From assembly GCA_030549205.1 (NCBI GenBank), contig JAUKTV010000018.1, positions 434,001 through 498,000 on the forward strand: a stretch of DNA of 64,000 nucleotides, written 5' to 3'. Numbering within the stretch: the first letter of the stretch is position 1; every line of letters begins with the position of its first letter. Positions 1 to 11,326 of this stretch are shown piece by piece. The position numbers and the translations under genes were made by a program. The notes below the pieces were generated by a model. The model was not told the DNA's origin. It searched no databases and saw only the letters and a program-made list of their open reading frames with translations. Origin of the DNA: Apiosordaria backusii (Eukaryota > Ascomycota > Sordariomycetes > Sordariales > Lasiosphaeriaceae).

Positions 1-557
1 CACCTCCAGCGTGCTCTTCACCTTCTCTTGTCCGACAAAAAACCACCTTCTCTCTTTCCCGTCTGTCCGCGCTGGCTTTGCCCGCTTTCTGACGCCCTTC
101 CGCTCATTCAGCATCGCAGTCTTTTTTCCTTCGTCTTTCCCATCGACAACTGTTAATTCCAACAACACAGCACCGTCTGCTTTATTGGGACTTGGCTTAT
201 TTTCCTTTCGGGACCAGCATTTTTGCATCATCATTTTTGCAATCCTCTGTGAGAGAGGGATAGATCGCGTCGCAGAAGTTGAAACGTTCGACCACGTCTC
301 CATTCTCGCGACCACTTGCATCATCAGTATATGCTTCCTAATTTCTAACTCGACTTGAACCTCCACGCAATCTCGACCTCGACCCGGGCTTCGATTTCGA
401 TATCATCACCTCGAGTCAGAGCGATCGCGTCAACCAATTCAAGACTTCATAACAGCACATCGGCTTCGCCAGTTTCGATCTCCGATCCGTGCTATCGCGC
501 AAGAAAAGCTTTCCACAGCCTTCTCCAGACATACTTTTGAGTCCATACCACGTTGTA
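1..557 (+). other. 5' leader/promoter of the Q-rich gene
   Basis: Pyrimidine-rich sequence with many CTTTC and TCGAC stretches, typical of the long untranslated leaders of filamentous ascomycetes. Reading frames here, including one open from 11 to 358, have low-complexity Ser/Phe/Thr composition and no recognisable domain, so I treat them as chance frames or possible upstream ORFs. The gene frame is open from 489, but the first good-context ATG is at 558. Confidence 0.45.
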
Positions 558-956
558 ATGGGCCCTGGCGGTCTCGCTCAAATGTCTCACGCTCCCTATA
601 ACACCGCCCACGGCCTCGGTATGCCTTCCTCCGGGTTGGCTTCCCGCCGTGGCGGTCAAAACCTCAAGCCCCTCTCGTTCGAGGGCATGAAGGCTCCGAC
701 TGACCAAGACAACGGCCTGCCGACTCCCCGCACCAGCCGAGGCCATCTCCTCGCCGGTCTTCGCACCGCGCCCAAGTCAGCCACGGCCACTAGCTTTCCC
801 AACAACGGTCCCGCTTCGCCCACCGTTCAGGTGCCAGGCGGCCGGAACAACCGCAACTCGATGGGCCCTGGCATGTTCGATGCCGCCAACATGTACGGCG
901 GACCTAAGACGTCTATGCCCCGGTTTGGTGCCGCCCATCAACAACAGCACCAAGCT

Positions 957-990
<34 letters not shown>

Positions 991-2360
991 CCTATAACGT
1001 GGGTAACAGCTATGCCCAGCAGCACTACACCACGGAGCAGATCCTGGCGCCCCCTCAGATTCAGCTGGATGATGTCTCGCAGGACCAACTTGATCCCAAT
1101 ATCCATGCGCAGCTTCTGTACACCAATGCCTATCTTTCAGAGCAGCAGCAGCGTCTGCAGCAGCAGCTTAAGGCATTGCAGGCTGCGGCTCAGCAGTTCC
1201 AGGGGCTTAATCTCAACGCTCAGGCTCAGCTGATGCAGCAAAGCTCGATGATGCAGCAAGGCTATAGCAACCTGTACCAGCAGCAAGCCCAACTTCAGGG
1301 GATGATGGGCCCAACCACCCCTGACCCCAGCAGTGTCTACTATGACCCCCGCACTGGTCAATTGTACATGGACCCGACTCAGGTTCAGGCCCAGATCCAA
1401 GCTCAGGCTCAAGCGCAGCTCAACGCTCAATACCTCCAGCAGGCTCAAGCGATGCAGGCGGCCATGCAGCAGCAGCAGCAGCAGCAGCAGCAAGCTGGCC
1501 CTGGCGCCCCTCGTGTCCAAGTCTCTCCGCCCCCCGAGGCCAGGAACAACTTCCGCAGCCCCACGCCTCCTCGTCGCTACGACTCGCCGCTTGTCGAGAA
1601 CCCAGCACCGCTCCCCCCTCCGAGTGCCAACGCTTTCCGTCGTGGTCATAAGAAGACACCTTCAACCGCCACTCCCAGCGCCAGCAAGACTTTGACCATT
1701 TCCACTAGTGATGAACCGCTCAAGACTACTGGCAACGGCCCCAAAACCTCGTCATTCCCTCCTCTTACCCCACTGACTTCTGGTTACGGCCCCGGTCAGG
1801 CTCGCGCTGGAGAGCACCCTGTTCGCCAACCTCGGAACCCTCCGTCTCTCGACGAGCTCAAGTCTAAGCCCACCGCCAAACATGAGGGAAGCAAGAACTT
1901 TGTGACACGCACACGGCGTACCGTCATCAGCAACATTGTTCGTGCTGGCATGGAGCGTCGCAAGGAGGCTCGGGGCTCTGGTAGCGTTAGTCCCGTTTCC
2001 GAGAGCGCCGAGGAAACAGTTGAGACTCCCGTCACCGACAATGACAGCGATTCCGGCCGCAGTGGATCGGGAAGTTTGGTTGAGCGTGATGATGCCGAGT
2101 GCAGCCTGCCCAGCTCGCGTACTAGCACCGGCAGCTGGGGCGCTATTGGATCCGACCGCCCGAGCTCGCGTCAAAAGTTGGAGCGCCGTAGCCCTGACAG
2201 CGCCTCGTCATCGGACAACGAGGGCCTCCGGGACTCGAACAGCTTTGCCAGCCTTCTCAAGAACAGCTCTCGCCGTGCCAAGCCTGATTCTGTCGAGGGC
2301 CAACGCAAGGCTGCCATGCTGGTTCTTACGAGCGCCGAGAAGCGCAAGCTGGTTGTCTAA
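558..2360 (+). CDS. Glutamine-rich protein of unknown function
   Basis: Single-exon frame of 600 codons starting at MGPGGLAQ; the frame extends upstream to 489 but without a better start. Residues from about 130 to 330 are rich in Gln, Ala and Met, with two pure Gln runs encoded by CAG repeats. The C-terminal third is Ser/Pro/Arg-rich, contains a basic stretch (RTRRTVISNIVRAGMERRKEA) near residues 450-470, an acidic Ser-rich segment, and ends in the basic tail EKRKLVV. No catalytic domain or membrane segment is visible. The composition resembles fungal RNA-binding or transcription-associated low-complexity proteins, but I do not recognise the family and assign no function. Codon use is that of a real gene and the frame is uninterrupted for 1.8 kb. 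Confidence 0.85.
957..989 (+). repeat. (CAG)11 coding microsatellite
   Basis: Eleven pure CAG units encode a polyglutamine run. A second run lies at about 1467-1493 in the same gene. Both are in frame, and length changes would add or remove Gln residues. Confidence 0.9.
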
Positions 2361-3617
2361 GCAGTTTTTCGCAGGCCGACACTACGAAGGAGGATTAATG
2401 GACATCGGATAACAAATATTTTTAACGCTAATTACGATCATGCCCCACGGTTTTCCTTCTTACGGCCGGTGATGATGTTCCTTCGCGACAGGATCGGCGT
2501 GCCATCCTCTCTCGTCGGCGGCGCAGTCTCGGACGGCTTCATGATGTTTCTTGTTTTTTCTTCGCCTTTATTTATGGGGGATGACCGGGAAACTCGGATT
2601 TGCTTCGACGGTTGGGGTCAACGTTTCATTTTTGTATTCACTTCGTGCAACATGATTTTGGTTGGGACTGGGTTGGTGCATTTTCGGGACAAGTACTTAT
2701 TTTGGACGCTTTCGATTCGTTCTCGACACTGCTTTATGGCGTGTCACATATGTGGTTTGTGTTGGTGGATTGTTGCAGCAGTTCATTTCATTGCGCTCAT
2801 TTTCCCAACGCTTACAATTGTGCACCCGCTTTTCGACTTTTTACGATGATTGGCTTTGCCTGGGAACAGGCAGGCGGGAGCTTTGGAGTGAACCGTGGCA
2901 GTTGGAGAGTGAGGAGAACAGTCATGGTTACCTAGGTGGCCATGATGCTTGGAGGGGCACGGAATGGTAAAAACCAGGCAGGGGATAAAAGGGAGGTGTG
3001 GTTCACTTCTGTCGCTGATTTCCTGACATCAGCAGGCCGTCGAGACGCCAGTGCTGATGTGCTTCAGGAAGAAGGCTGGCTGGAGAATTTTGTGCGAGAG
3101 GAGGGACCATGGTTGGATGCGAATGTCGAAAGGCAGCCCGCCTGCTATAGATAGCTCGCTACCTCTACCCTCTTGTTCACCATTCTCTGAGCACTCTTTC
3201 TTCGTGCGCCGACAGGCAAGATTTAATCAGGCAGCACAGGGCAGAATTTGTAGATAGGATACCAATCAAGGTCTTTATGCTTCATCATCTCCCAACCGGT
3301 GTGCTTTCCAACAGGATCGGTGCCGGGGCAGCCGATTGCCGTCCCTAAACTCCGGGAAGGCGGGGTATTTCCCGATGCCCCGCTGATGTCCTGCCGCCAA
3401 AGCCGATGGTTTACAAAGCACCTCTATATGATGTCGTGCTCTGACAAGACGATTGCAGTTTGACTGTCGGACATAGCGTATCGCCGTAGGTTCGTTTTCA
3501 GGTTTTAAACCAGTACTCTCTTCACGTTGTCACCGACCCTGCAATTCCTTTTTCTTATTTTGGTCTTAGCTAACAAACCTCTCATAATCCTCAGAACTCC
3601 ACCAAGAAACGACAACA
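2361..3617. other. Intergenic region, 3' UTR of Q-rich gene and AKR promoter
   Basis: T-rich downstream sequence (2400-2900), then mixed sequence with only short chance frames. Near 3330-3400 there is a locally GC-rich stretch with partly complementary arms (GGGGTATTTCCCGATGCCCC). Nothing coding is supported. Confidence 0.5.
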
Positions 3618-4741
3618 ATGTCACCTCTCATCGCCTCTGCGGGCAAGCCCCGCGTCATCCTCGGTCTCATGACTTTTGGCCCGGACGAGGAAACCGGTGC
3701 CAGAATTACAGACATTAGCGAATACAACCGCGTCCTGGACCTGTTGCAGAGCAGGGGTTACAACGAGGTCGACACGGCGAGGCTGTATATCGGGGGTAAG
3801 CAGGAGGCTTTCACCGCCGAGACCAACTGGCAACAGAGGGGCTTGACTTTGGCGACCAAGGTTGTATACCCGAAGGACGGCGGGGATAACACCAAGGAGA
3901 AGGTGAAGGAGAGCGTGGGGATTAGCTTGAAGGAGCTGAAGGCTGAGACGGTCGACATTTTGTATCTTCATGCCGCCGTGAGTTAAATCCTGATATTGAT
4001 GGGCGATCTTGAAGATGGCGAATGTTGACCAGAAGATGGTAGGACCGCTCCACCCCCTTTGCGGAGACACTCGAGGCCATCAATGAGCTTCACAAAGCTG
4101 GCAAGTTTGTCACCTTTGGCATCTCCAACTTTACGGCCTTTGAGGTGGCCGAGATTGTCCTTACATGCAAGTACAACGGCTGGGTCAGACCTACTCTGTA
4201 CCAGGGCATGTACAACGCCATCACTCGCTCTCTCGAGCCTGAATTGATCCCAGCTCTGAGACGGTACGGGCTCGATCTCGTCGTCTACAATCCGCTGGCT
4301 GGCGGTCTCTTCTCGGGCAAGATCAAGACCAAGGATTTCGTCCCCGCCGAGGGCAGATTCAGCGATAGCACTACGACTATGGGCAAGATGTATCGGAACA
4401 GGTACTTCAAGGACTCCACGTTTGAGGCGCTCAAGATTGTGGAGCAGGCGACGGAGAAAGCTGGTATCACACTCATTGAGGCCGCGTTGAGGTGGGTGGT
4501 ACACCACTCATCGTTGAAGGTCAAGGATGGGAATGATGGTGTGATCATTGGGGTCAGCAGCTACGAGCAGCTGGATAGCAACTTGACAGATCTGGAGAAG
4601 GGGCCGCTGCCGGAGGAGGTGGTTAAGGCATTTGATGAGGCTTGGAGGGTGAACAAGGCTGATACCCCGAACTACTGGCATGGGGAGGTCAAGTACGCAT
4701 ATGACACGAGGGAGGTGCTTTTTGGAGCTGGTGCTAAATAG
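3618..4741 (+). CDS. Aldo/keto reductase, AKR7 (aflatoxin-aldehyde reductase) type
   Basis: Two exons, 3618-3977 and 4043-4741, joined across a 65-nt intron (GTGAGT...GGTAG) to give 352 residues. The catalytic tetrad expected of NADPH-dependent aldo/keto reductases is visible: Asp52 and Tyr57 (VDTARLY), Lys81 (LATK) and His118 (LYLHAAD, spanning the splice). The intron falls exactly between Ala120 and Asp121, restoring the motif LHAADRSTPF, which supports the model strongly. Downstream blocks GKFVTFGISNF and YNPLAGGLFSGK are also typical. The family reduces dialdehydes, succinic semialdehyde and related carbonyls in the cytosol. No pathway neighbours suggest a specific substrate. Length is close to the family norm (about 330-350). 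Confidence 0.92.
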
Positions 4742-5496
4742 ACAGGCCCGTACACGATAGAGATCTAATGTGAAGGACACTGAAACTCATTTCTTCTCAG
4801 CCGCTGAGCGAGAGTGGGTGGGGTATGGAAGTTCAGGTTACCTACAGCTGCACCCTTTTTTAAGGTGCTCGCGTTTCGGTTCCTGCCGCTAAAGGATGTT
4901 CCTCCCTGGCTTGGTGAGCACCCGACCGTCTTGCCGCAAAAATGCACGACTTGCATAAGGTACCTAAGGAAAGCGAAGCTCTCCAAAAAGCTTCCCCCAG
5001 TCACCCGTCGGCTGATTCTTACCTCGAGGGACTGTGTCACCTCATTGACGCCCATGGCACCCTTTTCCTTCCCCGGCCCTTCATCGACAAGGCTTGCGCA
5101 ACCATGGCTTGGGGAACGGCACGAGACAAGTTGATCTACACTATTGCTACCCACCATTCGGCGTCCAAGTTGCTAACTGGCTCTAGCCACACTCGCACTG
5201 CAAGACCCTCGCGGCAACAAGGCCCGGCTATACTACCTGGGGGCCACTGCCGTCCAAACCCTGATAGTGGTTGACGAGTAGCAAGTATCGGTATTGTGTT
5301 CGATGGTCGCACAATTCCCCAAGCATCCCTAAATTTGGACAGGACTTTGGCTGATCTGTCTAGCTATAACCGCAAGACTCCCGTCTCCTCTAACGCCCCG
5401 GGAAGTACTGCAAAGTCATGTAGTTCTTCCATGCCCCCTCCGTCCGGGCCTTCATGTCTGGACCAACAAAAGCCCTTACCCCATTGTTGATCAGCC
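4742..5496. other. Intergenic region
   Basis: Contains only short overlapping frames without domain-like composition. It serves as 3' flank of the reductase and upstream flank of the ankyrin pseudogene. Confidence 0.4.
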
Positions 5497-7043
5497 ATGG
5501 CAGATCCGCTTTCCATCGCTTCAGGGGTGGCTAGCCTCCTCAATGTCGCTGGCCGTACCGCAACATGCCTCTACGAATTCCACCAAGACCTCAAACACGG
5601 CCCTGATCTCATTCTGGCTCTGTCAAACGAAGTTAGTGACCTGACGCTGGTGTTGGATCGGGTCAACGGGGCGTGTGAGAGTCTCGAAAACTTGGCCGTA
5701 CGGGAGAGCACCCCTTACGTTTCTGCCTTAGGTGCTCAGTTAGGCAAAGCACAAGAGGTCTTTGCCAAACTAGAAACGCTATCCATTGCTCTCTCTAAAC
5801 AGAAGCGGTCGATGCAACGTATCAAATGGTGTCTGCGTCAAAACAAAGTAACTGCCCTCAAGAGCGAGGTACGCGAGGTGCGCCTAAAGATCAATGAAAT
5901 TATGACTGCACACAACACGTAAGTCGTCCTCCTCCTTCCACACAGTAGTTCCACCATCCAAGTTCGCTGACGCCTATCCAAGTGTCATGTCGGCCGCAAT
6001 CCAGGAGAATCTTGCGGCAACATCGGCTCAGTCTGACGTGCTGTCTCAAGTTTTGGGAGAACGACTGTCCTTCCGCACTGCTGCTGACCAGCACATTCAC
6101 AATACACAGAGAGAGCTCCAAAGTCTTCGTAGTGATGCCTCTCAGGTCGCCACTAGCTTCACTCACCGGTTCAATGCCATTGAGGGCGCCGTCGCAGCGC
6201 TTCTCTCCCAGACACATGCCATCGCTGCCCCAAGTCGGAAAAGCCAAGAAAGGTTCCAGACGCTTCCAGCTGTGGATTCGATGTCGCAGGAAGCCATTGT
6301 CTACTTTTCGGTCAGACCAAAACAAGCAAAATGTTCTAGTGGGTGTTCCTGTCGATGCCACTTCCCTCCCAAGCCAGATGTCTCATGGACTATTCCTAGC
6401 GCTCTCCAATCCATCACCGGCTTATTGTTTGTCGGATACAGTGGGCCGCCAATGAAGAAAGCCGGGCTGCGACCTATCTTCCTGCGGAAAAGGGAACACG
6501 ATACGACTGCAGGTGACATACGGATTCCCGCTGTGGTTCATTAGGGGTGCTCTTCACCTGTTTCTCGAGGCTTCAGTCAATGGCAGCTTTTACTGCGGAC
6601 TGGTGGCGAGACGACGAATTCCCCACACAATTTTGAATAACAGCAACATCCTCTATACAATTACCAACGGCACTCTGGAGGAGATGAAGTATTTACTGCA
6701 ACAGGATCGTTCCCACTGTCAAGACACCTGGGGCATTGATGGAACATGCGCGTTACAGTGGGCGGTTCGTAAAGGTCCAGTGGGTATTCCCAAACTTCGC
6801 CTTTTGCTCCAGTATAGGGCAGATCCCGATTATCAGGATGATCGTGGTATTTCGGCACGCAACATGGCAACTCAGATTGTTCTTGACCGCGAACAGCCTC
6901 CGGAGATTTTGACAACGTTGGAAGGGTTGTTCCTAACCTCCAAATCGTTAGACCTACATGTAAGCCTTCGGATACAAAACTTTAATCCAACATCAGTTCT
7001 TGGCCCTGTGGTCTGGAGCATCTCAAGCCGTCCGCCTCCTTAG
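5497..7043 (+). pseudogene. STAND-type N-terminal domain plus ankyrin gene, frameshifted
   Basis: Exon 1 (5497-5918) encodes MADPLSIASGVASLLNVAG, the hallmark start of the helical N-terminal domain found on many fungal STAND/NACHT and ankyrin proteins. A 64-nt intron (5919-5982, GTAAGT...CCAAG) joins it in phase to a second exon starting at 5983. That exon carries a coiled region and then the cysteine signature SGCSCRCH seen in this family before an aromatic FPLWFI block. That block is in a different frame: the upstream frame ends at 6544 while VTYGFPLWFIRG and the ankyrin-like part (EMKYLLQQD, ALQWAVRKG, LLLQYRADPDYQDD) continue in another frame from about 6508 to 7043. A one-base shift near 6500-6510 fits. 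Past 7000 the ankyrin region degenerates. Such proteins are linked to fungal non-self recognition; this copy looks dead or is misassembled. Confidence 0.7.
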
Positions 7044-7666
7044 GACTCTGGACACACAACCGCTTCGACCGGCCCGCAAACACATTCGTTTGTTGAATGG
7101 ACAGCATCTGTCTGGGTCGTGTCACTCTCGGACTCGCGGCTGCCCTAACGCAAAAAGATCCGAAGGTAATACACGTGTAAGCCACTGACAGCACAAGTGT
7201 CAGGGGAATGCGAGCTCTCGCTCCGGTTACCAGATCAAGGACCCATGTTTTGGGTTGACGCAAATTATAGCCCTACTGTAGGTGGTAATGTAGCCTGAGC
7301 GAGGTGGTCACTGGGTGGCAGTGCCTTCTTATTGGCCACTGAAGGTGTCACCAAGTCCGAAACGGTGACAGCACTCCTCAGCCCTACATACTTGCCCACA
7401 CCATAGCTCATTGTTGGCGAATTGTGTACCCAATTGACTGGTGTGGCGTTGAAAAAAGCCCAGTGCCAAGGGTGTGCCGTCGTCCCACGGGAACGTGATG
7501 GCCAGTTGGGATCAACATGAAGTGAAAGTCACACAACTTATAAAACGGCGATGCTCCGTTCAACTTGGCTAATATATTTCTGATTCCAACCTGATTCCTG
7601 TCTGGGTTGTCTTTTTCTTTATCATTCCATTCGGTCAGTATACCACCCACTACCGAACCGCAAAAA
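7044..7666. other. Decayed ankyrin tail and intergenic region
   Basis: The first 150-200 nt may be eroded ankyrin sequence in mixed frames; the rest looks like promoter of the LURP-one gene. No intact frame can be supported. Confidence 0.4.
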
Positions 7667-8330
7667 ATGGCCTACCAACTACCGCCTCTCCCGCAACCCA
7701 TTGCGATATTCGACCAGTTCATTGCTCGGCAAACCGAGACACTGGTGATCAAAGAGAAACTCCTCGACAATTTCGACATCAAGACACACACCGGGCAGCC
7801 CGTGCTTCGGGTTCGGGGTCAGCTTTTGTCAATGAGAGGGCGCAAGACGGTTACGGAACTGGGAGGCACTCATTTATTTGATATCGTAAAGGAGATGCTG
7901 CACATTCACGCCACGTTTGTGGCCAATAACCAGGCCGGGGAGAAGCTGCTGGAGGTGAAGAGCAGTTTTGCTCGTAGGTTTCTTAAGGACCCCTGCGTTT
8001 TGATTTGCAATTGCTAACTGATATGGAATAACAGTCGTGGGCTCCAAGGCAAGAGCAACATTCACAGACCGACGTACCGGGCATCCTGTCAGTCTCTTTA
8101 TGAAGGGGAACTGGTTCGATACATCGGCGGATATTGTCGACGAGGTGAGCGGAGCAGTGGTTGCACGCATTGATCGCAAGCTCTTGAACATGAGAGAGGC
8201 GTTTCTCGGACAGCAGACGTACCACTTGACGGTGGCGCCAGGGGCTGATATGGCTGTTTTGGTTGCCATGTGTATTGCACTGGATGAAAAGAATAATGAA
8301 GGGCAGGGAGGATTCTGTACGGTGATGTGA
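7667..8330 (+). CDS. LURP-one-related (Tubby-like C-terminal fold) protein
   Basis: Exons 7667-7973 and 8035-8330 flank a 61-nt intron (GTAGGT...CTAAC...ACAG) and give 200 residues. The start is the MAYQLPPLPQPIAIFDQFIA methionine; an upstream in-frame ATG-free extension is less likely. Paired beta-strand blocks are visible: ETLVIKEKLLD, FDIKTHTGQPVLRVRG, KTVTELGGTHLFDIVKE, and after the splice ARATFTDRRTGHPVSLFMKGNWFDTSADIVDE and GAVVARIDRKLLN. This order (internal fold repeat with D..G.PV.R.......) is that of LURP-one/scramblase-like proteins, which in plants act in defence but in fungi are uncharacterised. No signal peptide or catalytic site is seen. Confidence 0.85.
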
Positions 8331-8973
8331 TTGAGACGAAGAGGTGTTCGGATGGTTTACGTCAGGTTCTTTGTCATTTTATACCCCTTTTCTTTCTTTT
8401 GTATGGAAAAACGCATACTTCCAACTTGGACTACAGATAGCCGATACCGAGAAATCTCAATTCCCGTATATACCAGTCGAGGCTACACCATTTCGAACCA
8501 CCCCACCAATCTCGGGGGTCTCGGGCTGTGTGAGCCTGTGCGTTGAACATGTATCCAAGAGCTCACAACCCAGCCAATGACATCACGTCCAGTAGGAGCT
8601 TGCAGTCCGGACGAAAGATTTCAGAAGAGCTTACAGGCCGGAGGAAAGACCACATACTCCTGCGCAAAACGGGCGGTACTGTCAGGTGTTTTCTGTGGTG
8701 TGAGTTGGCCACTAGCCAGCTCGAAAAAGCCCACTGCAGCCCAGTTTAGTTATAAAATATCCAAGAGGAGCTTACAGTCCGGAGGGAAGACTACAGGCTC
8801 CCAAAAGGGGCTTTCTGGTCCCTAAAAGGCTGCTCGGACATCTAATGCCAGGTACCGTCATGGTCATAGTGACGACATATAACTCACAGTACCATCTTAC
8901 TCAGTTCAACCGCCGTTATATTTCACGAAGGCCAGCCTCCTGATTTGTTCGTACCTACCTTAGAACCATCAAC
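8331..8973. other. Intergenic region with degenerate short repeats
   Basis: No supported gene. Holds three copies of a 24-nt repeat described separately and the promoter of the transporter gene, with a CTACCT motif at about 8935. Confidence 0.5.
8595..8790 (+). repeat. Three degenerate copies of a 24-nt motif
   Basis: Copies at 8595-8618, 8626-8649 and 8767-8790 follow GGAGCTTACAGTCCGGAGGA with a few substitutions each (for example TGCAGTCC, TACAGGCC). Copies two and three stay similar for a further dozen bases (AAGACYACAKRCTCC). They lie outside any coding frame. Confidence 0.65.
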
Positions 8974-10941
8974 ATGTCCTTCCCCAGACGCCCAACTGAA
9001 AATAGCCAGGGCGCCGCATCCTACATACAGCCTGAGCAACCCAAGACAGGCCGGCGAGACGCTGTCTATTTCTCAACTGTAATCCGGCACAGCTCCAAAA
9101 TATACGAATTCTTCGGAATCTCAAGATCCTCGGTCTCCTCTCTTTCAGCCGTAATTCGACATAGCTCCAAAATATACCAATTCTTTGGTATCTCGAGATC
9201 CTCGGTCCCCTCCCCAACTCGGCCGACAACCGTCTTCATGATGTCTACTGCTGTCCCTCGCGAGACCACAGGTACCGAGAATGGAACCGGTACCACAACA
9301 AGCACTACCATGAGCGGCTTCCTCCCAATACAGACCCAAAGCCCCCCCTCGACCCAAAGCCCCCTCTCGACCGAAAGCTCCCCGGGGGCGCGAAGCTGGC
9401 AGAGCCCCACGAGCGAGACGGCAAGCTACCCCAGCTCAGATGTACCCGTTATTCGAGGGAAACCACCAGAAGCGAAACCCCACCAAAGCAAGACTTCGTT
9501 GGTTCCAAAAATCAGCCGGCCTGTGTTACATGGAATGGGCGTGTTCAACGCAGAGACGTCGAAGATGCACAACATTAACCGTAGCTGGAAGAACTTTTTG
9601 CAAAGCGTTTGTCCTCTTTGGTAAGAGCACGGCATATGAGCTTCCGGTTGTTGGTGATATACCTATGAAGAGTGGCATGTTGACTCTTGGAATCGCCTTT
9701 TCTGATCTAGGTTTGCCCTCCCCGCCGCCCTTGCTCTCCTAGCATTGATCTTTCGCCTCCTTCCCCGAATCTCCATCAACTTCAAGGGCCTCAGGGCCAT
9801 CTCGGACGTCTTCTTCATGGGGAACTTGATACTGTTCTCGATATTCACTCCTCTTTTCCTACTCCGGCTAGCCATCTACCCCCGGCGCCATGTGGCGCTC
9901 CCCATCATCGAGCGCGACTCCCTTCAGTTTGCCTACTTTCCCCTTTGGCCGTGCTCTTTCCTGGGTCTGGCTCTCTTCGGCGGCTTTGTCATCGCAGAAG
10001 GAAGAGTCCACCCGGCAAAGGGCTGGGGAATAGCAGTGTACGTCTGCTGGTGGGTAGGGATGATGTGGGCCGTGGTGAGTGTCTTCGCCATCCTGAGTGT
10101 CCTCCTGTCTGGGAGTAGTGTCAAAGGCAAAACAGCGCACGGGAGATTTGCGCCTTTGTTGGCTGTGCTAGGAGGCGTAACGGGTGTGGCGACTGGTGCG
10201 CTGGTAGGAGCAGCAATTTCCCTGCCCGGGTTAGGGGTGCGACCGGATCAGGGGAGGATATTCTCCGATCAACTGGCCGAGCCGGTGATTTACTTTTCGA
10301 TTTGCGCGGTGGGGGCCGTGCTGGTGCTGACCATGGTCGTGTACTCGGTGCTGATGCATGAACTGCTGCTTGTGACGGGGTGGCCACCACCGGAGCTGAC
10401 CACGGCCATCTTCTTTTTTATCGGCCCTCTCGGCCAGGCGGGCGCTGCGTTACTTTTCCTGGGAGATGCTGCTGGGAGGGTTGTCTTCGCGCCGCCGCCG
10501 GACAACAGCACAGAAGTAGGGGGCGTTCCCGTGCCAACAGTTCCAGGAGGAGTTGGTGGAGACGACGAGGGCACAACACCAATAGGGGTTCAGCGCAAAC
10601 TAAGTCCTGCTTTGGCAGCTTTGCCTTTGAATATGATAAGCTTAATCTTTGCTTTGCTTCTGGGAGGAATGGCTGTTACCTGGATGGTACTTGCGTTCAT
10701 CAATCTTTTTCACCGACTCGCCAGGCACGAATTGTACTGGAATTCGAGCTGGCTTGCCCTCCCTTTCAACGTCGCTGCCGTTGCTCTCACCTTTCTCTGG
10801 TTGAGCTTGTCGCTCGAGTCTCCTTTTTTCCGTATCGCGACGTGCGTGCTTTTAATTCTTGCGTTGTTGGCCCTTGTTGGTAATTTGGTGTGTCTTACAA
10901 AACTGGCAATCGCTCGCAGGTATTGCTTCAAGAATACCTAG
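8974..10941 (+). CDS. TDT-family (SSU1/Mae1-like) membrane transporter with extended N-terminus
   Basis: Exons 8974-9620 and 9711-10941 join across a 90-nt intron (GTAAGA...TCTAG) in phase, giving 625 residues. The splice restores the first membrane helix (CPLWFALPAALALLALIF). About ten hydrophobic segments follow. VTGWPPPELTTAIFFFIGPLGQAG matches the conserved PP...GP.GQ block of tellurite-resistance/dicarboxylate transporters, a family that includes the sulfite efflux pump Ssu1 and malate permease Mae1. The likely role is export or import of a small anion at the plasma membrane; the substrate is not determinable here. The roughly 210-residue Ser/Thr/Pro-rich N-terminal tail is unusually long and contains a 24-residue tandem duplication. 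A Pro/Gly-rich loop interrupts the later helices near residue 480. Confidence 0.82.
9079..9222 (+). repeat. 72-bp in-frame tandem duplication
   Basis: Units 9079-9150 and 9151-9222 encode near-identical peptides (VIRHSSKIYEFFGISRSSVS and VIRHSSKIYQFFGISRSSVP). The DNA differs at several third positions, so the duplication is not recent and the protein sequence appears conserved. Confidence 0.85.
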
Positions 10942-11326
10942 CATGGTATGATCCCGGGCGTTCTGCATAGGTACCTATACAACTACCATACATTTATCGA
11001 AAGAGTTCCATTCTCATATACTCTTATATCTTACATATTATGGCAGGTAGTGTAATATAATTCGGAATTATTGGAAGGCTAACAAGAAGGTTGAAAATCT
11101 TGCCATTTCTGAACATCAGTCATCACTCAAAGGAGTGAGTTCGGGCTTGGATTGGTTGCATCAGAAGCGGGCAACCGGGTCCAGTTGGGGATTCGACCAG
11201 CGGTGAGCATTTCCCCTCCATCAACGGTAACCTGTCACCTCGTGGGGCATTTGACCTTGTCCAGAATACAGTTGACAGCTCCACCCCACCGCATCATCAT
11301 CATACAGTACATAGGTAATAATCACA
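10942..11326. other. Intergenic region with palindrome
   Basis: AT-rich 3' flank of the transporter. Contains the perfect 12-nt palindrome ATAGGTACCTAT at 10967-10978. No gene seen. Confidence 0.5.

Noticed and set aside
958..1494. CRISPR-like or coding repeat array in the Q-rich gene
   Set aside because: The repeats are simple in-frame CAG codons encoding glutamine in a eukaryotic gene.
2469..3257. Several 60-126 aa plus-strand frames after the Q-rich gene
   Set aside because: They overlap in different frames, are aromatic-rich by chance in T-rich sequence and show no splice-linked structure; treated as 3' UTR and intergenic.
7044..7263. Extra exon of the ankyrin gene
   Set aside because: Weak ankyrin-like text in changing frames with stops; supports decay rather than a functional exon.
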